From: CAZIDL01 sp964537825
GTDB taxonomy: Bacteria; Bacteroidota; Bacteroidia; Flavobacteriales_D; CAYVSK01
Direction of reading: 5' to 3'
NCBI GenBank assembly: GCA_964537825.1
Contig: CAZIDL010000080.1
Span: 1-9,242, forward strand
Length of the DNA stretch: 9,242 nucleotides
Shown: in pieces, positions 1 through 6,671 of the stretch
Position numbering within the stretch: the stretch's first letter is position 1
Layout: every line of letters begins with the position of its first letter
The notes under the pieces: generated by a model
The model's input: only the letters and a program-made list of their open reading frames with translations
Told to the model about the DNA's origin: nothing
The model's database searches: none
Translations under genes and position numbers: made by a program

Positions 1-248
1 AGGTTGGCGATGTTCCAAAGGGCGTTCATCTGATGGAAATAGCGGGCCTGCCCATCCTTTTCAGAAAGGAAGTAACCCGTTCCTCCGCCGATGAAGTTCC
101 CCGCTCCCCATCCTCCAAGGACGCTCATTCCAACCCTGGATATCCGGGTACGCTTCAGGTTGAAACTGTCCAATTCGGTTTGCTGGCCAAGGGCGGGGAA
201 GGCTGTAACGAAAAGAACAGAAAGAAGAAGAAGTTTATTGCGTGCCAT
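1..248 (-). CDS. Exported DUF6992-like protein, N-terminal part (cut by the window edge)
   Basis: Read on the minus strand from an ATG at 248-246, the frame stays open to base 1, giving 82 codons plus a partial one. It starts MARNKLLLLSVLFVTAFPALGQ, a classic signal peptide: a short basic n-region, a Leu/Val/Phe core of about 12 residues and an A-L-G-Q end as is common in Bacteroidota, with cleavage probably after Q22 or Q23. The mature part begins TELDSFNLKRTRISRVGMSV, followed by a glycine-rich stretch (GGWGAGNFIGGG, about residues 46-57) and YFHQMNALWNIANL at the visible end. The Gly-rich segment followed by a FHQMNALWN-type motif is what I remember of the DUF6992 family, small exported or membrane proteins of unknown function in Bacteroidota. 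This is recognition from memory, not a search. The gene is divergent from the aminotransferase and shares the 249-452 intergenic region with it. No function is assigned. Confidence 0.8.
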   Translation of the reverse strand, partial: MARNKLLLLSVLFVTAFPALGQQTELDSFNLKRTRISRVGMSVLGGWGAGNFIGGGTGYFLSEKDGQARYFHQMNALWNIAN

Positions 249-321
249 ACGGATGAAGATCGAAACGTACAAAGGATACAAAGGTCAAAGCAAGTTCAAG
301 ATCCAAAGATCAGGAAAGTCC

Positions 322-334
322 GGTCTTTGAGACC
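322..334. repeat. Short perfect hairpin in the divergent intergenic region
   Basis: GGTCT, a TTG loop, then AGACC forms a 5-bp perfect stem with a 3-base loop. Just outside it, AGGTCAA (282-288) and TTGACCT (335-341) form a wider 7-bp inverted repeat. The sequence to its left repeats CAAAG (about 270-310). There is no T-tract, so this does not look like a terminator. An operator or leader structure between the two divergent genes is possible but unproven. The rest of 249-452 shows no gene I can support. Confidence 0.35.
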
Positions 335-425
335 TTGACCTCTCAGCCTGTTGGACTGTTGAGCTTTTACCCCTCCGCTCCCTTTTTGATGCTTTGGCTA
401 CAAAGATCGACTCCACCGCTTTCCT

Positions 426-433
426 TACTTTTG
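426..433 (+). promoter_or_regulatory. Candidate Bacteroidota -7 promoter element for the aspC-led operon
   Basis: TACTTTTG matches the Bacteroidota sigma-A -7 consensus TAnnTTTG exactly and is followed by C. It ends 19 bases before the aminotransferase ATG at 453, which would give a short leader of about 10-15 bases. I find no good TTG-type -33 element at the usual spacing, since the nearest TTTG (393-396) is too far upstream. The call therefore rests on the -7 element and its position. Confidence 0.45.
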
Positions 434-452
434 CGCCGTCATTTAGCTGCTT

Positions 453-1646
453 ATGAGCAAGCTCTCCAAGCGGATCGAAAGGCTCTCGGAGTCAGCCACC
501 ATCGCCATGGCGAGAAGGAGCCGCGAGCTCGAAGCGGAAGGCCGGGACATCATCAACCTGTCCTTGGGCGAACCCGATTTCGACACACCGGAGCCCATCA
601 AAGAGGCGGCCAAGCGGGCGATCGACGAGAACTACTCCCATTACATGCCCGTGAACGGGTATGCGGAGCTCCGGGAGGCCATATCGAAGAAGTTCGAACG
701 GGACAACGGGCTCGCCTATACCCCTGAGGAGATCGTCGTGAGCACCGGTGCCAAGCAATCGATCGCGAACGCGGTTCTGAGCCTGGTGGATCCCGGCGAT
801 GAGGTGATCCTGCCCGCCCCTTATTGGGTCACCTACCACGAGATCGTGAAAATGGCCGAAGGGGTACCGAAGATCCTTCCCACGAGCGTGGAGAACGATT
901 ACAAGATCACACCGGATCAGCTCCAGGGAGCGCTGACCGAAAAGACGAAGCTCTTTCTCTTCAGCTCCCCCTGCAATCCCAGTGGGAGCGTTTATTCGCC
1001 TGAAGAGCTGCGAGCGCTCGGAGAGATCCTTCTAGAGAAGGAAGAACTCTACGCGATCTCGGACGAGATCTACGAACTGATCGACTTCAAGGAGGAACAT
1101 GCCTCCATGGCCAACGTGCCCGGAATGAAGGAACGAACGATCACGGTGAACGGGGTCTCTAAAGGCTTCGCGATGACCGGATGGCGGATCGGCTACATGG
1201 CCGCCCCCGAATGGATCGCCAAGGCCTGTACGAAACTGCAGGGGCAATTCACCTCCGGGGCGAGCAGCATCGCTCAAAAAGCCGCAGAGGCAGCTGTTTC
1301 CTCCGACCCCGAGCTAACGAGCTCCATGCGGAAAGCCTTTCTTGCGCGGCGCGATCTCGTCCTGGATCGCCTTTCAGAGAACGATGGCATGAAATTGAAC
1401 CGGCCAGAAGGAGCCTTCTACGTATTTCCGAACGTGACGAACTACTTCGGTTGCAAGCACGAAGGCGGGACGATCGACGATGCCACCGACCTGAGCATGT
1501 ACTTGCTGGAAGCCTCCAACGTGGCGACCGTCACTGGGGAGGCCTTCGGAGCGCCGGATTGTCTTCGGCTCTCCTATGCAGCCTCGGAATCCCAACTCGA
1601 AAAGGGGCTCGAACGGATCGGCAACGCCCTTTCCAAGCTAAAATGA
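453..1646 (+). CDS. aspC: Class I pyridoxal-phosphate aminotransferase (aspartate aminotransferase type)
   Basis: A 397-residue cytoplasmic enzyme, normal length for the subgroup 1b (I-gamma) aspartate aminotransferases, which move the amino group of aspartate to 2-oxoglutarate with PLP as cofactor. The N-terminus MSKLSKRIERLSESATIAMA is the usual family start, so ATG 453 is secure. The fold-type I hallmarks are present: a SLGEPDFDTPE substrate-side segment near residue 40, the cofactor-binding Asn in SSPCNPSG (N175), the SDEIYE motif with D204 and Y207, the Schiff-base lysine in SKGFAMTGWRIGY (K237) with the phosphate-binding R245, and the C-terminal carboxylate-binding Arg in CLRLSYA (R372). 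No catalytic residue is missing. Some members prefer prephenate or aromatic substrates, and sequence alone does not settle specificity. It is the first gene of the plus-strand run. Its stop (TGA 1644-1646) lies 4 bases before the kinase start codon. Confidence 0.93.
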   Translation: MSKLSKRIERLSESATIAMARRSRELEAEGRDIINLSLGEPDFDTPEPIKEAAKRAIDENYSHYMPVNGYAELREAISKKFERDNGLAYTPEEIVVSTGAKQSIANAVLSLVDPGDEVILPAPYWVTYHEIVKMAEGVPKILPTSVENDYKITPDQLQGALTEKTKLFLFSSPCNPSGSVYSPEELRALGEILLEKEELYAISDEIYELIDFKEEHASMANVPGMKERTITVNGVSKGFAMTGWRIGYMAAPEWIAKACTKLQGQFTSGASSIAQKAAEAAVSSDPELTSSMRKAFLARRDLVLDRLSENDGMKLNRPEGAFYVFPNVTNYFGCKHEGGTIDDATDLSMYLLEASNVATVTGEAFGAPDCLRLSYAASESQLEKGLERIGNALSKLK

Positions 1647-1650
1647 ACCC

Positions 1651-2655
1651 TTGGACGAAAAGACGCTCCATAGCACGCTCGACGCTTTCGAAGGCCTTAC
1701 CGTTCTCGTGATCGGGGACGTCATGCTCGATGCCTATTTCGAAGGACCCACGGACCGCATTTCTCCTGAAGCTCCGGTACCTGTCGTCAACGTCGACCAT
1801 CGCGAGAAGCGCCCCGGAGGAGCGGCCAACGTAGCCTTGAACGTGCGGGCTCTGGGGGCCAAGCCGGTCATCTGCTCGGTGATCGGGGATGACCAGGAAG
1901 GAAAGGAATTCCAGGAGCTCATGGCGAAGAGCGGATCGGATACGATGGGCCTGATCGAGTCGGGAACGCGAAGAACGACCGTTAAAACCCGTATCATAAG
2001 CCAGGGACAGCAGCTTATGCGCGTGGATGAAGAGGATGCGCAGGAACTCTCGGATGACGAGCTCCAGCATTTGCTCCAGCGCATTCAGGATGCCTTCGAT
2101 CAGCTTTCGCCGGACGCCGTGATCTTCGAGGATTACAACAAGGGCGTGCTCACTGACGAACTGATCCCCCGTGTGGTGAAATTGGCGGAAGAACAGAACG
2201 TCCCCACCATCGTAGACCCGAAAAAGGCCAATTTCTTCGAATACCGGGGGGTCTCGCTCTTCAAGCCCAACCTGAAGGAGTTGCGCGAAGGGCTAGGCAT
2301 TGCTTTAACGGAGCTGACGGAGGCTGCTCTCAAAGAAGCCTGTGGGATGCTCCGCGAACGGCTTCACCATGACCGGACCCTAATCACCCTTGGCCCGAAA
2401 GGGATCTACGTGGAAAAGGATAGGGAAGAAGGAAGGATCCTGCCCACGCAGGTGCGGAACGTTGCAGATGTATCAGGGGCCGGGGATACGGTCGTAAGCG
2501 TGGCCGCCCTCTGTACCGCACTGGGCTGCGACCCGCTCTTCATGGCCGATCTGGCCAACCTGGCGGGAGGACTCGTTTGTGAGGAAGTAGGGGTGGTCCC
2601 GGTCGATAAAGAAAAACTCCGTCGCGAGGCGTTGGACCTCGAAGAAACCCCTTAG
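1651..2655 (+). CDS. rfaE1: PfkB-family kinase, D-glycero-D-manno-heptose-7-phosphate kinase type (HldE/RfaE domain I)
   Basis: A 334-residue ribokinase-fold sugar kinase. VLVIGDVMLDAYFEGPTDRI followed by SPEAPVPVV is the characteristic opening of the RfaE/HldE kinase domain, which phosphorylates heptose 7-phosphate at O-1 for the ADP-heptose used in LPS core. PfkB signature 1 is GGAANVALN (from G56). Signature 2 is DVSGAGDT, with catalytic base D279 and the anion-hole glycines. Only the kinase domain is present; the nucleotidyltransferase half of two-domain HldE is absent and would have to be a separate gene outside the window. The start is awkward. An in-frame TAA at 1639-1641 limits the choice and TTG 1651 is the only sensible start, leaving about 17 residues before VLVIGD, as usual. 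A good ATG (1643-1645) overlapping the aspC stop is out of frame. A non-heptose PfkB substrate is possible but less likely. Confidence 0.85.
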   Translation: MDEKTLHSTLDAFEGLTVLVIGDVMLDAYFEGPTDRISPEAPVPVVNVDHREKRPGGAANVALNVRALGAKPVICSVIGDDQEGKEFQELMAKSGSDTMGLIESGTRRTTVKTRIISQGQQLMRVDEEDAQELSDDELQHLLQRIQDAFDQLSPDAVIFEDYNKGVLTDELIPRVVKLAEEQNVPTIVDPKKANFFEYRGVSLFKPNLKELREGLGIALTELTEAALKEACGMLRERLHHDRTLITLGPKGIYVEKDREEGRILPTQVRNVADVSGAGDTVVSVAALCTALGCDPLFMADLANLAGGLVCEEVGVVPVDKEKLRREALDLEETP

Positions 2656-2657
2656 CC

Positions 2658-4490
2658 ATGTCCTGGCGATCGTTCCGGGAACGGGTGAACATCACGCTTT
2701 ACGATAGTAAGGCGGAGGTGCTGCGCGTCCTGAAGGTCCTGAACCTGATCATTTCGTTCACGGCGATCTGTGCCCTCACCTACTATTATGGCTTTCCCGT
2801 TACGGATAGTTCGGAGTTCTTCGTCTTCGGCATCATCCGCCTGAGCTTCACCTTTTACATCATCCAATACCTGATCCATTTCTTCTACGACTTCAAGCCC
2901 TGGCGCTTTTTACGGGAGAATTGGTTCGAAGGGCTGATCATGTTGATCCTCTTGATCGAAGGGATCGCTCATACTTTCCAGGGTGAATTGCTGATGCCAC
3001 GCCTTTTCGTGCAATTGGGGTGGGAGAACTTCCCCACGTTCACGACGCTCTTCATCCAGGTCTATTTCCTGATCGCGATGGTCACCGAGCTTTCGCGCTC
3101 CGGGGGGATGATCCCCAACCTGCGGATCCATCCCTCCAACCTTTTCATGTTGGTCTTCTTCCTCATCATAAGTATGGGGACCATCCTTTTGATGATGCCG
3201 GAGATGACACCCGGTGCTAATGGGCTGAACTTCCTGAACTCCCTTTTTACCTCGACATCAGCTACTTGCGTTACTGGCCTCACTGTGATCGACACGGCTA
3301 GCGCCTTCACCTTTAAAGGGAAGTTCGTGATCATGTTGCTGTTCAAACTGGGCGGATTGAACATCATCGCCTTCGGCATCTTTGTTTCGATCGCTGGGCG
3401 TCTAGGATTGAGCGTGAAACAGCACGAAGTGATCGAGGATTTCGTGAACGAACGTTCGGTCTTGAGCGGTCAGCGCCTGATCTTCAAGGTCTTCTTTTGG
3501 TCCATCTTGATCGAAAGCCTCGGAGCCCTCTTGCTCTTTGCCTTCTGGTCCACTGACCTTTCTTTTCAGGACATGGGCGATCGCCTTTTCCATTCCATCT
3601 TTCATTCCCTATCGGCCTTCAATCATGCCGGCTTCAACATCATCGGGGAAGGCGGACTTTACAACGAGCAATTAAGGCACAATTATCTGGTCCATATCGT
3701 GATCGGATCGTTGATCCTGATCAGTAGTTTGGGGTTCGTGGCCTTATTCGATCTCTTCAGCATCTCCAAAATGCGTGAACGGCTTCGATATCCGTGGAAG
3801 CAACTGGATTTTCACACCAAGATCTCTATTAATACGGCGCTCGGTCTTACCCTCTTCGGTGGGCTTTTCTTCATTTTATTGGAGTGGAACGGGGCCTTAG
3901 GGGATAAGAACGTACTCGGGTCCATCATCACTTCATTCTTTCAATCCTTAACGACCCGTTCAGCGGGATTCAGCACGGTTGATACAGGAGCATTGTCCAT
4001 CCCGATGATCGTGATCTTTCTCTTTTTGATGCTTATCGGGGGATCTTCCAGTTCCCCGGCCGGTGGGATCAAGACCACTACTTTCGGGTTGATCTGGGGA
4101 TCGGTATTAGCGACGATCCGTTCTTTCAGGAACGTGGAGCTCTTCAAACGGACCGTTTCTCAGGATCTTGTCCTAAGGGCTTTCACCATATTGCTGTTCT
4201 TTTTGGTCGGGATCTTTTTAGGGGTTTTCCTCCTTTCGATCACTGAAGATAAGCTCTTGGCCCGCCCGGATATGAACATGTTGGACCTGATCTTCGAGCA
4301 GGTATCCGCTTTCGGGACCGTAGGATTATCCACAGGGGTCACCCCTCACCTCTCCTGGATGGGTAAGATCATCTTGATTGTATCCATGTTCGTCGGGAGG
4401 GTGGGAACGCTGACCGTCGCTTTTGCACTGACCGGCTCCGCGATCAGTCGGAATTACAAGTATCCTTCCGGCCATACCATGGTCGGATGA
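2658..4490 (+). CDS. trkH: TrkH/KtrB-family potassium uptake channel subunit with extended N-terminus
   Basis: A 610-residue inner-membrane protein of the K+ translocating (TrkH/KtrB) family. The core from about residue 158 (HPSNLFMLVFF) shows the four M1-P-M2 repeats. All four selectivity-filter glycines are visible: G207 in SATCVTGL, G325 in SAFNHAGFN, G437 in TTRSAGFST and G556 in SAFGTVGLSTG. KtrB proteins are about 450 residues. Here some 150 extra residues precede the core, with four hydrophobic segments at about 25-44, 54-76, 90-108 and 126-143, and a basic/aromatic KPWRFLRENWFE linker before the third. Such proteins normally need a cytoplasmic TrkA/KtrA RCK subunit, and none is encoded in the window. 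ATG 2658 lies 2 bases after the kinase stop, which suggests translational coupling. The TGA stop is overlapped by an ATG (4487-4489) opening a four-codon frame. Confidence 0.93.
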   Translation: MSWRSFRERVNITLYDSKAEVLRVLKVLNLIISFTAICALTYYYGFPVTDSSEFFVFGIIRLSFTFYIIQYLIHFFYDFKPWRFLRENWFEGLIMLILLIEGIAHTFQGELLMPRLFVQLGWENFPTFTTLFIQVYFLIAMVTELSRSGGMIPNLRIHPSNLFMLVFFLIISMGTILLMMPEMTPGANGLNFLNSLFTSTSATCVTGLTVIDTASAFTFKGKFVIMLLFKLGGLNIIAFGIFVSIAGRLGLSVKQHEVIEDFVNERSVLSGQRLIFKVFFWSILIESLGALLLFAFWSTDLSFQDMGDRLFHSIFHSLSAFNHAGFNIIGEGGLYNEQLRHNYLVHIVIGSLILISSLGFVALFDLFSISKMRERLRYPWKQLDFHTKISINTALGLTLFGGLFFILLEWNGALGDKNVLGSIITSFFQSLTTRSAGFSTVDTGALSIPMIVIFLFLMLIGGSSSSPAGGIKTTTFGLIWGSVLATIRSFRNVELFKRTVSQDLVLRAFTILLFFLVGIFLGVFLLSITEDKLLARPDMNMLDLIFEQVSAFGTVGLSTGVTPHLSWMGKIILIVSMFVGRVGTLTVAFALTGSAISRNYKYPSGHTMVG

Positions 4491-4558
4491 GCGAGCCATA
4501 AGAACGGGATCCTTCCTTTATACCCAACTTTGCAAAAGGATGAGCAAGGTCCGACCAT
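4479..4558. repeat. Inverted and direct repeats spanning the trkH-ubiE junction
   Basis: ATGGTCGGA (4479-4487, end of trkH) and TCCGACCAT (4550-4558, codons 4-7 of ubiE) are perfect 9-base inverted repeats separated by 62 bases. A near-perfect 11-base direct repeat, GGATGAGCGAG (4485-4495) and GGATGAGCAAG (4538-4548), covers the mini-frame ATG at 4487 and the ubiE ATG at 4540. The first copy opens ATG-AGC-GAG-CCA-TAA (4487-4501), four codons overlapping the trkH stop. If the inverted repeats pair in the mRNA, the ubiE start lies in the loop close to the 3' arm. It could be chance; no function is known to me. Confidence 0.35.
4525..4532 (+). promoter_or_regulatory. Possible internal promoter element ahead of ubiE
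   Basis: CAACTTTG, followed by CAAAAGG and then ATG at 4540, resembles the Bacteroidota -7 element TAnnTTTG with one mismatch (C for T at the first base). The placement only 7 bases before the start codon would make a transcript with almost no leader. It lies in the only sizeable gap (49 bases) inside the gene run. No clear -33 element was found. Confidence 0.28.
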
Positions 4559-5262
4559 ACGAAGAAGCCGCGAGCAAAAAGCAGGAGGTCGCTACGATGT
4601 TCGATAACATCGCTCATCGCTACGATTTCCTGAACCATTTCTTCTCCATGGGCATCGATAACCTATGGCGGAAGCGCCTGGTCAGGGAATTGAGAAAAGA
4701 AGAACCCAGGGATGTGCTCGATCTGGCCACCGGCACCGGCGACCTGGCGCTAGAGGTCAACCGGAAGACCGGAGCAAGGGTCATCGGGGGGGACATCTCC
4801 GAACAGATGCTGGAAAAGGGAAGGGAAAAGTTCGCGCGCAAAAAGGTCGATAAAGAAGCTGTGGAGCTCCGTTATGCCGATGCAGAGAACCTCGAATTCC
4901 CGGATGAAAGCTTCGATGCAGTTGTCGTGGCCTTCGGGATACGGAACTACGAGGCCCTCGAAAAGGGATTGCGGGAAATGCTCCGTGTGCTGAAGAACGG
5001 AGGGGTCCTGATGGTCCTCGAGTTCACCCAGCCGCGCGGTCCCATCCGCCCCCTTTTTCGCTTCTACTTCCGCTACATCATGCCAACCCTCGGAAAGTGG
5101 ATATCCGGGGACGCCAAGGCCTATACTTATCTCCCCGAGTCCGTTCGAGCTTTCCCGGAACGAGAGGACCTCTTAGGGATCATGGGCACGAACGGATACA
5201 GAGACCTTTCCTACAGCGCGCTCACCGGAGGTATCGCTTCCCTGTACCGGGGAAGGAAATGA
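4540..5262 (+). CDS. ubiE: Demethylmenaquinone methyltransferase (UbiE/MenG family)
   Basis: A 240-residue class I SAM-dependent methyltransferase, the usual family length. The start region (VRPYEEAASKKQEVATMFDN) and IAHRYDFLNHFFSMGIDNLWR are the typical UbiE N-terminus. SAM motif I is DVLDLATGTGD (D58-D68). Later come DAVVVAFGIRNY (family signature 1 region), the signature 2 segment RVLKNGGVLMVLEF, and the YTYLPESVRAFP block. It adds the C-methyl group to demethylmenaquinone in the last step of menaquinone synthesis. Bacteroidota generally use menaquinone, so the ubiquinone branch is probably not relevant here. ATG 4540 is preceded by an AAAAGG purine run directly abutting the start. The TGA stop (5260-5262) overlaps the first candidate start of porT as ATGA. 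I recall ubiE next to porT in other Bacteroidota, which supports both calls. Confidence 0.93.
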   Translation: MSKVRPYEEAASKKQEVATMFDNIAHRYDFLNHFFSMGIDNLWRKRLVRELRKEEPRDVLDLATGTGDLALEVNRKTGARVIGGDISEQMLEKGREKFARKKVDKEAVELRYADAENLEFPDESFDAVVVAFGIRNYEALEKGLREMLRVLKNGGVLMVLEFTQPRGPIRPLFRFYFRYIMPTLGKWISGDAKAYTYLPESVRAFPEREDLLGIMGTNGYRDLSYSALTGGIASLYRGRK

Positions 5263-6029
5263 TCCGGGCTTCCCACCGTTCTTTAGCTTTGCTGCGAACG
5301 CTAACGATGCTCCAACGGATCCTGATCGCGGGGTTTTTTTGCTTTCTTTTCCTTCCGGATGATGGATGGGGGCAAGGCGGAAATGTAGCCAAGAACCTTC
5401 CCACGTTCGACCGAAGGCTTTATCACTTCGGCTTCATCCTCGGGTACAACCGATCGGACTTTTTTCTGGAATCGCGCCCACGATCCGGGGTTCGCGACTC
5501 CCTGCAAAGGATGCGCTCGATCACCCGTCCCGGCTTCGACCTTGGTATCGTTTCCGCTCTTCATTTCAATAAGAACCTGAGCCTTCGCTTCCTTCCCGGG
5601 CTTTCCTTTCAGGATCACGTGGTGGAGTACTCCTGGTTGGAGGATGATTCCACGGCCAACAAGGTCAAAAAGCGCATCGGGTCCACCTTCATCGATGTGC
5701 CTTTTAACTTCAAGTTCCGGACCAACAGGGTCAAGAACTTTGCCGCTTACGTAATAGGCGGTGCGAAATGGAGCATCGACATGGCCACGAACGAGGACGT
5801 AGAGAACGAGGACGCCGACAAGGTCATTCTGAAGATGCATTCACACGATTATGCCGCTCAGGTCGGTGGTGGTTTCGACTTTTTTCTGGAATACTTCAAA
5901 TTCGGGGTCGAACTGAAGCTTTCCGTGGGACTAAGGGATATGATCATCCACGAAGACACGCGCTTCGCCCGGCCCATCGAACAGGCTCGCACCAAGAAAT
6001 ACCTGCTTTCATTGACCTTTGAAGGATAA
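5259..6029 (+). CDS. porT: PorT-family outer-membrane beta-barrel protein, type IX secretion system
   Basis: 256 codons from ATG 5259, which overlaps the ubiE stop as ATGA, or 240 from the internal ATG at 5307. The shorter form gives the cleaner signal peptide (MLQRILIAGFFCFLFLPDDG then WGQ, cleavage probably near residue 39 of the long form). The longer form would add a 16-residue basic n-region but is coupled to ubiE. The mature part starts KNLPTFDRRLYHFGFILGYN and contains GFDLGIVSALHFNKNLSLRF, RIGSTFIDVPFNFKFR and NFAAYVIGGAKWSID (from N160). These are amphipathic beta strands in the order I know from PorT, an integral protein needed for assembly of the T9SS that exports proteins across the outer membrane of Bacteroidota. 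Length, signal peptide and the ubiE neighbour all fit. A generic PorT-like barrel of another role cannot be fully excluded. Confidence 0.85.
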   Translation: MIRASHRSLALLRTLTMLQRILIAGFFCFLFLPDDGWGQGGNVAKNLPTFDRRLYHFGFILGYNRSDFFLESRPRSGVRDSLQRMRSITRPGFDLGIVSALHFNKNLSLRFLPGLSFQDHVVEYSWLEDDSTANKVKKRIGSTFIDVPFNFKFRTNRVKNFAAYVIGGAKWSIDMATNEDVENEDADKVILKMHSHDYAAQVGGGFDFFLEYFKFGVELKLSVGLRDMIIHEDTRFARPIEQARTKKYLLSLTFEG

Positions 6030-6537
6030 AGAACGCAAATACCGACGACTGACCAGCGAAGAGCTCGAAATGCTGGAGCAGGACCTGATCCAATTCTTAG
6101 CTGCTAATAGCATCACTGCGGATGATTGGGAGAAACTGAAGCGTGATGAGCCGGACAAGGCCATGGCCTTGATCGACCGCTTCAGCGACATCGTTTTCGA
6201 GAAAGTGCTCAGCAAAGAGCTCGACCTCGAGCATCGCTCCCCCAAGAAATTGAAGGTCTTTCGCTGTGAACAGGAGCGCATTCGTTTGATGGGGTTGGAC
6301 CTTCCGGAGGATACCCCCACCGATCTTACCGACCCGGAAGCTTTCGAGCACCTGATGCAGGATCCCTCCGGTGCCGGAAAAGGCGCGAAGCTCTATCACG
6401 CGGAGAAACCTTATAACAAGGAACGGGAAACGGAGATCAAAGAGATGCTCGACCAGGGTTGTCAGTTGACCGAGAAGAAACTCTTCGATCTATTGGAGCG
6501 CGTGCATCAGGGAAGCGGCAAAGAAGGGGGATCCTAG
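6019..6537 (+). CDS. DUF6495-like conserved Bacteroidota protein
   Basis: 172 residues, soluble and highly charged (Glu, Lys, Asp and Arg), with no signal peptide or membrane segment, so probably cytoplasmic. The N-terminal motif KYRRLTSEELEMLEQDLIQF and the following FLAANSITADDWEKLK resemble what I recall of DUF6495, a family of unknown function in Bacteroidota. FSDIVFEKVLSK and LEHRSPKKLKVF follow. The last 60 residues are helical and charged. The start must be TTG 6019: an in-frame TGA at 6013-6015 blocks anything longer, and the next Met is inside the conserved helix. This start overlaps the end of porT by 11 bases, so translation is probably coupled. It is the last gene of the run and is followed by a terminator. 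The function is unknown. The family name is from memory. Confidence 0.8.
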   Translation: MKDKERKYRRLTSEELEMLEQDLIQFLAANSITADDWEKLKRDEPDKAMALIDRFSDIVFEKVLSKELDLEHRSPKKLKVFRCEQERIRLMGLDLPEDTPTDLTDPEAFEHLMQDPSGAGKGAKLYHAEKPYNKERETEIKEMLDQGCQLTEKKLFDLLERVHQGSGKEGGS

Positions 6538-6578
6538 CCCTTCCATAATAAAGGCATAAAAGGTGCGAAGCCTTCCAG

Positions 6579-6615
6579 AAGGGAAAATGCGGGAGATCAC
6601 GCATCCCTTTTTCTT
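6579..6615 (+). terminator. Candidate intrinsic terminator after the six-gene run
   Basis: AAGGGA (6579-6584) pairs with TCCCTT (6604-6609), and inside it TGCG (6588-6591) pairs with CGCA (6600-6603), leaving an AAA bulge on the left and an 8-base loop. The right arm runs straight into TTTTTCTT (6608-6615). The hairpin lies 42 bases after the DUF6495-like stop and 57 bases before the giant gene, so it would separate the two transcripts. A weaker AAGGC/GCCTT hairpin sits just upstream (6551-6574). Confidence 0.55.
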
Positions 6616-6671
6616 CCCGATCCCGTTCTAATGCATAAAGGGCGCCGTTTCCTCGAAAGCTCCTCTCGTCT

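Noticed and set aside
33..338. Plus-strand open frames opposite the DUF6992-like gene
   Set aside because: The minus strand has a convincing signal peptide and family-like motifs; the plus-strand frames are low-complexity shadows.
335..727. Plus-strand open frame overlapping the aminotransferase start
   Set aside because: Its second half is an out-of-frame reading of the aminotransferase, Arg/Gly/His-rich with no recognisable motif; the aspC frame is clearly the real one.
1181..1711. Plus-strand open frame across the aspC-kinase junction
   Set aside because: An out-of-frame shadow of aspC. Only its last ATG (1643) is of interest, and that is treated as a start-site question for the kinase.
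1531..2084. Minus-strand open frames opposite the kinase
   Set aside because: They lie wholly antisense to a gene with full PfkB motifs, with no start signal or domain of their own.
5301..5840. Minus-strand open frame of 179 codons opposite porT
   Set aside because: Antisense to porT, which has the signal peptide, strand pattern and context; no motif in the antisense product.
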